Source: CAZVEV01 sp964625865
Lineage (GTDB): Bacteria; Planctomycetota; Phycisphaerae; SM23-33
Assembly: GCA_964625865.1 (NCBI GenBank)
Contig: CAZVEV010000178.1
Span: 1-12,515, forward strand
Direction of reading: 5' to 3'
Length of the DNA: 12,515 nt
How positions within the stretch are numbered: position 1 is the first letter of the stretch; each line of letters begins with the position of its first letter. This document shows, piece by piece, positions 1-6,925 of the stretch. Position numbers and translations under genes: made by a program. The notes beneath the pieces were generated by a model. That model worked only from the letters and a program-made list of their open reading frames with translations. It was not told where the DNA came from and did not search any database.

Positions 1-51
<51 letters not shown>

Positions 52-69
52 CTTCGCAGGCAGCACGAG

Positions 70-972
70 ATGGCCATGGCGCAGGAACGAATACTCCGGG
101 CGCTGAAGTCCGGGCCGGGCGCGGCGGCTGCACACCCGCCGACCCACCCGCGTCCGGTGTCGCTGGCCGAGGCCGAACTCGACGACTTCGATAACAGTGC
201 GGAACTGCTCCAGCGCCTGCTCAGCGAAACCATGGAGATGAATGCAAACCTGTTGATGTCGCCCTCGCAGCGCGAGGCCAAGGGCCTGCGTCGCCAGGAG
301 CGGTTGGCCGGCGATCTGACCGAGGCATTCGTCGCAGCGCTGGCTGAACACGCCTTCGCGCGGGCCGAGGTGTGCATCAAGCAATTCGAGGACGATCTGC
401 CCGACGACAAGCGCCTCGACGAAATGCGAACCCGGTTGTCGCAGACGCGCGAGGCTGCGGAGGCACGTGATGTGGAAGCGGCCACGCAGCGTGCGAGCGA
501 CCTGATGGCCGTTTCGTCTTTCGATGAGGCCCTGCAGGCCGCCGACGCCTTGCTCTCGTCCTATCCCGCGTCATCGCGAGCCCAGGAACTCGTCGACCGC
601 GTCCATCGGGAGTCGACGGCGTTCTTCCGCGATCAGCGTCAGCGGCTGTACGCACAGGTCCAGCGCAACGCCGACGCCCGCCGCTGGGGCCAGGCCCTGG
701 AAGCCGCAACGCAGTTGGTCCAGACGCATCCCGGCTCGGGCGAGGCCGATGCCGCCCGCGCCATGCTGACCACCCTCGCCGACAACGCCCGCATCGAAGA
801 AGTCCGGAGACTCCGCGATCACATCCGCGACATGATCAAGCGACATCGATACGCCGAGGCCGTCGAGGTCGCGCGCGACGTGATGGAACGGTTCCCCGAC
901 TCACAGGCCGCCGTTGACCTGAGAGGCCAGATCGGGCGACTGGAGGAACTGGCCGCCGAGGAAGGGCCGTGA
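70..972 (+). CDS. TPR-like helical repeat protein, cytoplasmic, unknown function
   Basis: This is a 300-residue protein with no signal peptide and no membrane segment, so probably cytoplasmic. After an Ala/Pro-rich N-terminus (residues 15-30) it is helical and charged. Three TPR-like helix pairs can be seen at about residues 140-175 (SFDEALQAADALLSSYP), 200-235 (RWGQALEAATQLVQTHP) and 253-288 (RYAEAVEVARDVMERFP), with a weaker one near 88-120. Each has the small/aromatic pattern and the closing 'YP/HP/FP' turn of TPR units. The start is uncertain. ATG 70 and ATG 76 are available with only a weak AGG at 58-60, and the frame is open leftwards to the poly-C, so the gene may begin further upstream. 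Its stop overlaps the next gene's start, so the two are surely co-translated. I do not recognise a specific family. A scaffold or protein-protein interaction role is inferred from the repeats only. Confidence 0.8.
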   Translation: MAMAQERILRALKSGPGAAAAHPPTHPRPVSLAEAELDDFDNSAELLQRLLSETMEMNANLLMSPSQREAKGLRRQERLAGDLTEAFVAALAEHAFARAEVCIKQFEDDLPDDKRLDEMRTRLSQTREAAEARDVEAATQRASDLMAVSSFDEALQAADALLSSYPASSRAQELVDRVHRESTAFFRDQRQRLYAQVQRNADARRWGQALEAATQLVQTHPGSGEADAARAMLTTLADNARIEEVRRLRDHIRDMIKRHRYAEAVEVARDVMERFPDSQAAVDLRGQIGRLEELAAEEGP

Positions 973-2051
973 TGCACGACGACATCGAGGTCCTTCGCAC
1001 CGTGCTGGACGTGCCCACCGCGCCCTTTTGCGAGCAGGCCGTCGTCGAGTACGTTCGCCAATTCGCAGTCGCCAACAGTCTGCCAATGACGCGAGACCGC
1101 GCGGGCAATGTCCTGCTGCGGTATCGGCGCGGAAGCACGAAGAGGCGATGGGTCTTTGCCGCCCACATGGACCACCCCGGCTTCGTCGCCACGCGGCGCC
1201 GCGGCCGAACGCTCTGGGCCGAGTTCCGCGGATCGGTAGGCATCGAGTATTTCGCCGCAAGCCGCGCCCGGTTCTTCGCGCCGGGTGGCGAGGTCGGGGC
1301 CACGGTCGCTCGGGCTCGCGGAACCGGGCGGCGTGGTTGGCTGGCCGTGCGTCTGCAGCTTGACCGTCCGGTCAGCGTCCCGCCCGGGACGGTGGGCATG
1401 TGGGACTTCCCCGGCAGTCGGATACGCGGCAGTCGGGTCTCGGCCCGGGGATGCGATGACCTCGCCGGTGTCGCGTCAGTGCTCTGCGCACTGAGAACGC
1501 TGGTTCGCGAGGGTGTTGAAGCCGACGTGACGGCCCTGCTGACGCGGGCCGAGGAGGTGGGGTTCGTCGGCGCGCTAGCCGCCTGCCGTGACGGAAGCAT
1601 CCCGCGCGGGGCGGCGGTGGTCGGCATCGAAACGTCGCAGGCCCAGCCCCGCGCGCCGCTTGGCAGCGGCGTCGTTGTCCGTGTAGGTGATTCACTGCGC
1701 ACATTCGATCCGTCATTGACAGCGCACGCGGCGGCGGTGGCGGCCGGCAGCGCGGAGGCGGGGCAGCTCTCTTATCGCCGCTGCCTCATGCCCGGCGGAG
1801 TGTGCGAGTCAACGGTGTACCAGGCGTTTGGTCATCGTGCGGCGGCGCTGTGTCTGCCACTGGGCAATTACCACAACCGCGGGCCGGGCGGGCGGATTGC
1901 CCCCGAACGGATCGATCTGTGCGACTTCGCGTCGCTGGTGTCGCTGCTGGCAGGATTGGCGCGATCGACTTACGACCACAAACGCGTCGACGCCGTGCTG
2001 ACCGAACGCCTCGGCGACATCCTGAACGAGCTCAAAGCGTATCTCGATTGA
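972..2051 (+). CDS. M42-family metallo-aminopeptidase
   Basis: This is a 359-residue cytoplasmic peptidase, the normal length for M42 (TET/glutamyl aminopeptidase, 'endoglucanase M') proteins, which trim N-terminal residues from peptides using two metal ions. The metal-site motifs appear in family order: H65-M-D67, C161-D162-D163, catalytic pair E194-E195 in TRAEEVGFVGA, E220 in GIETS, and H301 in LPLGNYH. A GSG turn follows at 231-233, as in the family. Two positions differ from the textbook pattern: E220 stands where many M42 members have Asp, and the bridging Asp motif reads CDDL rather than DDR. Both still supply carboxylate ligands, so activity is plausible. I start at ATG 972, which overlaps the upstream TGA by one base and has GAGGAAGGG (958-966) five bases ahead. 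GTG 969 is the alternative. Substrate specificity cannot be read. Confidence 0.88.
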   Translation: MHDDIEVLRTVLDVPTAPFCEQAVVEYVRQFAVANSLPMTRDRAGNVLLRYRRGSTKRRWVFAAHMDHPGFVATRRRGRTLWAEFRGSVGIEYFAASRARFFAPGGEVGATVARARGTGRRGWLAVRLQLDRPVSVPPGTVGMWDFPGSRIRGSRVSARGCDDLAGVASVLCALRTLVREGVEADVTALLTRAEEVGFVGALAACRDGSIPRGAAVVGIETSQAQPRAPLGSGVVVRVGDSLRTFDPSLTAHAAAVAAGSAEAGQLSYRRCLMPGGVCESTVYQAFGHRAAALCLPLGNYHNRGPGGRIAPERIDLCDFASLVSLLAGLARSTYDHKRVDAVLTERLGDILNELKAYLD

Positions 2052-2171
2052 TGTCTCGCAGGGCGCCGTGGGTCGCCGCTTCGCGTCAAGCGACGGCCCC
2101 CAGTCTGGCACGCACGTGGCCGCGGCCTAAGCGACGATCTCCCGGCCGAGGGGGTAGGAGGCGTCTACGGG

Positions 2172-2220
2172 CGTGGCATGCGGCCAGGGGGCGTTTACGG
2201 GGCTTGGCCGGGGTGCCACG
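2172..2220 (+). other. Predicted stem-loop downstream of the peptidase gene
   Basis: CGTGGCA (2172-2178) is complementary to TGCCACG (2214-2220). Inside it CGGCCA (2181-2186) pairs with TGGCCG (2205-2210) across a small internal loop, leaving an 18-base loop. No T-tract follows, so it is not a classic intrinsic terminator. It could end or stabilise the upstream transcript, or be a chance fold in GC-rich DNA. Confidence 0.35.
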
Positions 2221-2229
2221 GCAGGCCGG

Positions 2230-2239
2230 AAGATATCTT
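2230..2239. promoter_or_regulatory. Perfect AT-rich palindrome AAGATATCTT, possible operator
   Basis: A perfect 10-base palindrome made of A/T-rich sequence lies in strongly GC-rich surroundings and overlaps the possible -35 element that follows. A dimeric regulator could bind it and control the operon. This is inference from symmetry and position only. Confidence 0.25.
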
Positions 2240-2267
2240 GCGTAGGGGCGGCTCGGGGGGATACTAT
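2238..2267 (+). promoter_or_regulatory. Possible sigma70-type promoter for the TPR-exbB-exbD operon
   Basis: TTGCGT (2238-2243) and TACTAT (2262-2267) are separated by 18 bases and match the TTGACA/TATAAT consensus at three and four positions. The -10 lies in one of the few AT-rich patches of the window (2261-2278). Transcription would start near 2274 and give a leader of about 210 bases. Confidence 0.33.
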
Positions 2268-2474
2268 TTCGGTTTAACCAGACGGGGAGGTCCGGACGGC
2301 CTCCCTCGGAATGACGCAGTTCGCCTTCCAACGCATGGATGCAGGAACATGAGCTGTTTTTCACTCGATAGTGGCCGGTCGCCACGGCGGACGGGTCGCG
2401 GGGTCTCCGCGGCAGGTGGGGGGTCCGCACCGGTACAAGAGCAGGCCCCAGAGCCGCAGCTTTCGGGCCCCGAC

Positions 2475-2480
2475 GGAGGT
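2475..2480 (+). promoter_or_regulatory. Ribosome binding site fixing the start of the large TPR gene
   Basis: GGAGGT lies six bases before ATG 2487 and decides between this start and in-frame starts further upstream. The protein from this ATG begins with a good signal peptide, which supports the choice. Confidence 0.8.
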
Positions 2481-2486
2481 CGTCCC

Positions 2487-5400
2487 ATGACCGCAACTCG
2501 TTTTGTTCTGATGATCAGTCTGGTCTTGGCGACCTGTGGCGCCGGCGTGTGGGCCCAGGAAGGCGGCGGGGCCAAGGTGGACGCTGCCGGCAAGGCCCTG
2601 CTGGCGGCGCAGGGGCACTACACGGCGCGACGTTACGAGATGGCCGCCGACGCGTATACGGCGTTTCTCAAGGAGTTTCCCACCGACTCCCGCGTCACGG
2701 CGGCCAGGTACGGTCTGGGCGGGTGCAGATACCACCTGGAGCAATACGACAAGGCCGCCGCCGAGATGGCCCGCGTGGTGGAGGCCAAGGACTTCAAGCA
2801 GCACAACGACGCGCTGCTCGTGCTGGGCTACTGTTACCTCGTTCAGAAGGAGTACGACAAGGCGGCCGCCGCCTGCAAGAGGCTGATGACCGAGGCGCCC
2901 AAGAGCACCCAGGCGCTCAACGCGGCGATCTATCGCATCCAGGCGCTGTTCTTTGGCGAGAAGATGGCCCCCTGTGCCGCCGCCTGCGACACCTTCGTGG
3001 GGGACCATCCGACCTCGCCGAGCCGATACATTGCTCGCTACTTCCAGGGCCAGGCCCTGAGGAAGCTCGGCAAGAACGCCGAGGCGGTCACCGCGCTGGC
3101 CGAGTTGACCCGCCAGGCCGACGACCCGCGCCGCGTCGACGCGATGATCTTGTCCGCGCAGTGCCTGCGCGACCTGGCGCAGTACGACCTGGCCGAGTCG
3201 ATGTATCGCAAGATGCTCAAGGTCGCCCCGACGGCGCGCCAGGCGTCGGGGCATTACGGGCTGGCCGTCGTGCTCTACGACGCGGGTAAGTACGCTGAGG
3301 CGATCATCGAGTGCAAGGCCGTCCTCGACGTGCCCAAGTGTCCCTACGCCCCGGCCGCCCGCTTTCGTCTGGGCCTTTCCCAGTGGGCTGACGGCAAAGT
3401 CGCCGACGCGCGCAAGACCTTCCAGGCCGTTATCTCCGGCGACAAGACCCGGGCGCCCAAGGCGACGTACTGGCTGGCGCGATGCGACATGGCGTTGGGC
3501 AAGCACGCGACGGCGCGGGAGGCGCTGCTGGAACTGGCCAAGGGCAAGGTCGACAACGCGGAGCAGATCGCATTCGACGTGGCCATGTGCTCGCTGCTGG
3601 GCGAGGAGTACGAGCAGGCCGTCACCGACTTTGAGGCCTATCGCAAGGCCTATCCTACCGGCGCCCATGCCGTCGAGACGCTCTACCGCCAGGCCTTCTG
3701 CCTGCACCAACTGAAGAAATATGCCGAGAGCCAGGCCCTTTGTGAGAAGGTCGCCAAGGCCAAGCCCTGCTCGATTACCGGCGCGGCGGAGGAGCTTTCG
3801 GCGGAGAACCTTCTCCTGAGCGGTCAGTACGAGGCGGGCGAGAAGGCTTTCGCCGCCCTGGCCGCCGCCGCCGCGGAGGCCAAGGACGCCGACCGCGAGT
3901 TCGGCTTCAATGTCCGCCGGGGCCAGTGCGCCCACCTGGCGGGCAAGCACGCCCAGGCGGTGCAACTGCTTGTTCCCCTGGCGGCCGACAAGCGGCTTGC
4001 GGAAGACGAGACGCTGCGCGAGGCCATGCTGCAACTGGGCGAGTCGCTGCTGGCGCTCAAGCAATATGATGATGCCGCCACGACACTGCAGAAGTATCTG
4101 AAGGTGGCCAGGCAGCACGTGGCCCAGGCGCAGTGCAAGTTGGGGTTGGCGTACTTGCGCGGGGACGAGAAGGACAAGGCGGCCGACGCGTTTGCCAAGG
4201 GCATGACCGGCGAGGCGGCCTCACCGTGGGTCATCCGGTCGGCGTTCGAGTACGGGGACCTGGCCTACCGGGAAGGCGAGAAGGACAAGGCGGCTGCGGC
4301 GTTGGCGAAGGTGCTGGCCGCCAAGGACGTCCCTGACGACTTGGCCGGCGGGGCGGCCTACCTGCTGGCGTGGATCGATCACGACGCGGAGAAGTACGCC
4401 GAGGCGGCCAAGCGGTTCGGCGAGATGGCCGAGAAGCACCCCAAGCATGCCAACGCAGCCGACGCGACGTTCCAGCAGGGCTGGTGCACGATGCAGGCGG
4501 GCAAGCACGAGGCCGCGTTGGCGATGTTCCAGGCGTACTCGAAGGCCCACCCCGAGGGCGCCAGCGCCATCCGGGCTCGTCGCATGTCCGCGAAGTGCCT
4601 CGTCGAACTCGGCAGACACGCCGAGGCCGCCGAACTCTACGGCACTATCGCGGGCGACAGCAAGGCCGTCGATGCCGACTCGCTATACGGGCTGGCCTGG
4701 TCGCAGCGCGAGACGAAGAAGGACGACGAGGCCGTCGCGACCTACAAGCGCTTGATCAAGGAGTATCCCAAGAGTCCGCTGCTGGCCGCGGCGCGAACGG
4801 AACTGGGCAATATGCTGTACCTGCGGAAGGAGTACAAGGCGGCCGCGGAACTTCTGGAAGCCGTCCTTGCCGAGACCTCCGCCGAGGCGCGCCTGCTCGA
4901 GGCGGCCGGCTACCAGGTCGGCTGCTGCTACGAGAAGATGGGCGATCCGGTCAAGACTGCCGCGGCGATGGCGGCCTTTGCGGCGGGGTATCCCAAGCAC
5001 GCCAACACGCCGTCTGCGCTCTACCAGGCCGGTGCGGCCCAGGCGGACCTGAAGAAGTATGACGAGGCGATTCTGCACTTTGCCACACTGGTCAAGAACT
5101 TCCCGACGCACGATCTGCTGGCCAACACGTACATCAAGCTCGGACAGGTCCAGAACGAGAGCCAGCGGTATGACGAGGCGGCCAAGACGTTCGGAGCGTA
5201 TCTGGCGAAGTTCTCCGACGGCACGTGGGCGTACATGGCGCGGTTCGGCATGGGCTGGTCGCTGGAGAGCCGCAAGAAGTACCCCGAGGCCCGCAAGTGG
5301 TACGCCCTGGTCGAGAAGACCCACGACGGCGAGACCGCCGCGCGGGCGAAGTTCCAGATCGGCCAGACCTACTTCGCCGAGGGCAACTACACCAAGGCGG

Positions 5401-5603
5401 CGGCTGAGTTGATCTCCGTCGACACGGTCTACGCCTACAAGAAGTGGTCCGCCAAGGCACTGCTCGAGGCGGGGCATGCTTTTGAAGGCGCCAAGGACGT
5501 CAAGTCCGCCCGGGCGCAATACGCCCTGTGCATCGAGAAGTACCCCAAGACCAAGGAAGCCGCCGTGGCCGCGGAAGAACTGAAGAAGCTAGGAAATGAA
5601 TAG
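2487..5603 (+). CDS. Large secreted TPR-repeat protein (CpoB/YbgF-like in context)
   Basis: This is a 1038-residue exported protein. Residues 1-23 form a Sec signal peptide with a likely cut VWA|QE. C17 sits in LATC, a poor lipobox, so a lipoprotein is less likely. The rest, from about residue 33 to the end, is an almost unbroken series of TPR units, recognised by recurring 'Y..A...Y..FL..FP' and 'KYAEA..' patterns, for example AADAYTAFLKEFP near the N-terminus and YDEAILHFATLVKNFP near the C-terminus. I estimate over 20 repeats. About 20 cysteines recur at the helix-A position of successive repeats (LGGC, LGYC, SAQC, LARC, GQC, GWC), unusual for a protein in an oxidising compartment. It starts the operon. 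The next gene, exbB, follows 42 bases later in the same frame after a TAG stop. Secreted TPR proteins beside TolQ/TolR-type channels recall CpoB of Tol-Pal, so a periplasmic scaffold is inferred. Confidence 0.85.
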   Translation: MTATRFVLMISLVLATCGAGVWAQEGGGAKVDAAGKALLAAQGHYTARRYEMAADAYTAFLKEFPTDSRVTAARYGLGGCRYHLEQYDKAAAEMARVVEAKDFKQHNDALLVLGYCYLVQKEYDKAAAACKRLMTEAPKSTQALNAAIYRIQALFFGEKMAPCAAACDTFVGDHPTSPSRYIARYFQGQALRKLGKNAEAVTALAELTRQADDPRRVDAMILSAQCLRDLAQYDLAESMYRKMLKVAPTARQASGHYGLAVVLYDAGKYAEAIIECKAVLDVPKCPYAPAARFRLGLSQWADGKVADARKTFQAVISGDKTRAPKATYWLARCDMALGKHATAREALLELAKGKVDNAEQIAFDVAMCSLLGEEYEQAVTDFEAYRKAYPTGAHAVETLYRQAFCLHQLKKYAESQALCEKVAKAKPCSITGAAEELSAENLLLSGQYEAGEKAFAALAAAAAEAKDADREFGFNVRRGQCAHLAGKHAQAVQLLVPLAADKRLAEDETLREAMLQLGESLLALKQYDDAATTLQKYLKVARQHVAQAQCKLGLAYLRGDEKDKAADAFAKGMTGEAASPWVIRSAFEYGDLAYREGEKDKAAAALAKVLAAKDVPDDLAGGAAYLLAWIDHDAEKYAEAAKRFGEMAEKHPKHANAADATFQQGWCTMQAGKHEAALAMFQAYSKAHPEGASAIRARRMSAKCLVELGRHAEAAELYGTIAGDSKAVDADSLYGLAWSQRETKKDDEAVATYKRLIKEYPKSPLLAAARTELGNMLYLRKEYKAAAELLEAVLAETSAEARLLEAAGYQVGCCYEKMGDPVKTAAAMAAFAAGYPKHANTPSALYQAGAAQADLKKYDEAILHFATLVKNFPTHDLLANTYIKLGQVQNESQRYDEAAKTFGAYLAKFSDGTWAYMARFGMGWSLESRKKYPEARKWYALVEKTHDGETAARAKFQIGQTYFAEGNYTKAAAELISVDTVYAYKKWSAKALLEAGHAFEGAKDVKSARAQYALCIEKYPKTKEAAVAAEELKKLGNE

Positions 5604-5619
5604 GTTGAAGGTTCAACCT
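5602..5619 (+). other. Perfect 8-bp hairpin on the TPR-gene stop codon
   Basis: AGGTTGAA (5602-5609) and TTCAACCT (5612-5619) are perfect inverted repeats two bases apart, beginning on the second base of the TAG stop. The following bases are TTAAC, not a T-run, so a full terminator is doubtful. It may slow ribosomes, protect or mark an mRNA end, or tune exbB expression relative to the TPR gene. Confidence 0.5.
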
Positions 5620-5633
5620 TTAACTTGTTGTAC

Positions 5634-5639
5634 AGGAGA
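5634..5639 (+). promoter_or_regulatory. Ribosome binding site supporting a TTG start for exbB
   Basis: AGGAGA lies six bases before TTG 5646. The in-frame TTG 5625 lies upstream of it, and ATG 5664 is 24 bases away, so TTG 5646 is the best-placed start. Confidence 0.65.
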
Positions 5640-5645
5640 CTGACG

Positions 5646-6449
5646 TTGAAAGACGTAACGAGAATGCCCAGGGGCGTGTCGATGTGGCTGGTGACGGCGG
5701 CGATGATTCTGATCGTCGGTGGGGGGCTTTGTCTTGCCCAGGACGATGGCGAGGGTGCGGGCGCCGGCGGGGCCAAGGTGGCCACCGAGGAGAAGAAGAC
5801 GCCCAAGATGACATTCCTGCAACTGCTCGAGAAGGGCGGCATGCAGTTCATGATCCCTATCGGACTGTGCAGCCTGCTGGGCGTGACGATTATCATCGAG
5901 CGCCTGTTCGCGCTGCGTAAGAACGCGATCATGCCCGGGGGCTTCCTGTCCGGGCTCAAGGGAGTATTCCATCCCGACATGAAGGATCGCGCCGCGGGGC
6001 TGGGCTACTGCGCGGCCAACGGCTCTCCGCTCAGCCGGGTCGTCGCGGCGGGTATCCGCAAGCTGCACAGGGGCGAGGATGCCGTCGAACGCGCCATCGA
6101 GGACGCCGGCGCCCTCGAAGTCGACAAGCTGCGACGCAACCTGCACCTGCTTTACGGCGTGTCAGCCGTTACGCCCATGCTTGGGCTGCTCGGCACGGTC
6201 TGGGGCATGATCGAAGCGTTCCAGGTCGCCTCGATTGCCGGGCTCGGCAAGGCCGAAAGCCTCGCCACCGGTATCTACCAGGCCCTGGTGACCACCTTTG
6301 CGGGGCTGACGGTAGCCATTCCCGTCCTGATCCTCTACTACTACTTCCTTGGCAAGATCGACCAGATGGTCCACCAGATGAACGACCTGACGATGGAGTT
6401 CGTGGACCACTACACCGGCGGGGAGGAACTCAGTCCGGCCGGCGACTGA
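5646..6449 (+). CDS. exbB: ExbB/TolQ/MotA-type proton channel subunit
   Basis: This 267-residue protein is the pentameric channel subunit that, with ExbD, uses the proton motive force to drive a TonB- or TolA-like arm across the envelope. Residues 1-31 look like a signal peptide (cut CLA|Q), followed by a Gly/Ala/Glu/Lys-rich periplasmic stretch (33-54). Such an extension is absent from E. coli ExbB but occurs in planctomycete-type homologues. Transmembrane helices are at about 68-90, 168-192 and 210-236. The family signatures P-x-LGLLGTVWGMI-x-AF (177-192) and ALVTTFAGLTVAIP (213-226) are both present. T184 and T217 match the conserved pore threonines. Q212 sits where E. coli ExbB and TolQ have a glutamate. 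The start is TTG 5646, chosen for its ribosome binding site. ATG 5664 is an alternative. exbD follows ten bases after the stop. Family assignment is very secure, but ExbB versus TolQ cannot be decided from sequence alone. Confidence 0.95.
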   Translation: MKDVTRMPRGVSMWLVTAAMILIVGGGLCLAQDDGEGAGAGGAKVATEEKKTPKMTFLQLLEKGGMQFMIPIGLCSLLGVTIIIERLFALRKNAIMPGGFLSGLKGVFHPDMKDRAAGLGYCAANGSPLSRVVAAGIRKLHRGEDAVERAIEDAGALEVDKLRRNLHLLYGVSAVTPMLGLLGTVWGMIEAFQVASIAGLGKAESLATGIYQALVTTFAGLTVAIPVLILYYYFLGKIDQMVHQMNDLTMEFVDHYTGGEELSPAGD

Positions 6450-6459
6450 GGAGATCGAC

Positions 6460-6876
6460 ATGCGGATAAGCAACAAGTTCGACACCGAGGCCCCGCCGAA
6501 CCTCATGCCGCTGATCGACATGGTGTTCCTGCTGCTGATCTTCTTTCTGGTGGCCACCACGTACCACCAGGAAGAGCGGGACATCAAAGCCCAGTTGCCC
6601 GGCGCCGCCCGGTCGATTGCGCCGATGTCAGCCCAGCCGAAGCAGTACATCGTCAACATCCTTCACGACGGTACAATGAAGGTGTCGGGCCGGACAGTGA
6701 CCAAGGAACAGGTCTCCGGCGAACTGACGCGGATCGCCCGCGACGACCCCGATCGCAAGGTCCTCGTCCGGGCCGACAAGCGAAGCATACACGAGCATTT
6801 CGCCTGGGTCGTCGCCACCGCCCGGGCGCGTGGAATTGGCGAAGTAAAAATCGGGTACATTGTCGAAGAAGAGTAG
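6460..6876 (+). CDS. exbD: ExbD/TolR-type proton channel subunit
   Basis: This is a 138-residue inner-membrane protein with a short cytoplasmic N-terminus, one transmembrane helix (about residues 15-34, LMPLIDMVFLLLIFFLVAT) and a periplasmic domain of about 100 residues. D20 in the PLIDMVF motif is the conserved proton-carrying aspartate (D25 in E. coli ExbD). Length and layout are normal for the family. The periplasmic part shows the expected pattern: a beta strand (QYIVNILHDGTMKVSGR), then 'VLVRADKRSIHEHFAWVV', which resembles the conserved 'i.ad....y..v..v' stretch of TolR/ExbD. GAGGAGA (6448-6454) overlaps the exbB stop and precedes ATG 6460 at good spacing, so the two are translationally coupled. 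There is only one exbD-type gene here, whereas some planctomycete loci, as I recall, carry two. It should dimerise inside the ExbB pentamer and contact the following protein. Confidence 0.95.
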   Translation: MRISNKFDTEAPPNLMPLIDMVFLLLIFFLVATTYHQEERDIKAQLPGAARSIAPMSAQPKQYIVNILHDGTMKVSGRTVTKEQVSGELTRIARDDPDRKVLVRADKRSIHEHFAWVVATARARGIGEVKIGYIVEEE

Positions 6877-6925
6877 TATGACAACGGTCTGACCGAGTGG
6901 CATGGACGTCACGAGGATCGGGAAC

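Larger units (their letters stand above)
2052..2486 (+). other. Long non-coding leader between the peptidase and the ExbB/D operon
   Basis: These 435 bases carry no convincing gene. The TPR frame is open back to about 2178, but that stretch is Gly/Arg-rich and lacks TPR character, and the signal peptide and ribosome binding site point to ATG 2487. The region holds a predicted stem-loop (2172-2220), an AT-rich palindrome (2230-2239), a possible promoter (2238-2267) and a GGGAGG/CCTCCC inverted repeat (2285-2305). From about 2270 to 2486 it would be a 5' untranslated leader of over 200 bases. I recognise no known riboswitch in it. Confidence 0.7.

Noticed and set aside
2285..2305. GGGAGG/CCTCCC hairpin as an intrinsic terminator.
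   Set aside because: There is no following T-tract, and the stem is only six pairs with a nine-base loop in GC-rich DNA.
2178..2486. N-terminal extension of the TPR gene from an earlier ATG.
   Set aside because: It would bury the signal peptide inside the protein. The extension lacks TPR character, and GGAGGT directly precedes ATG 2487.
2361..4118. Minus-strand open frame of 585 codons opposite the TPR gene.
   Set aside because: The plus strand shows clear repeated TPR motifs. The minus translation is low-complexity Arg/Leu/Gly sequence typical of an antisense shadow.
6874..6876. Genome-wide recoding of TAG as a sense codon.
   Set aside because: TAG ends exbD at the expected family length, with the next gene in another frame, so TAG works as a normal stop here.
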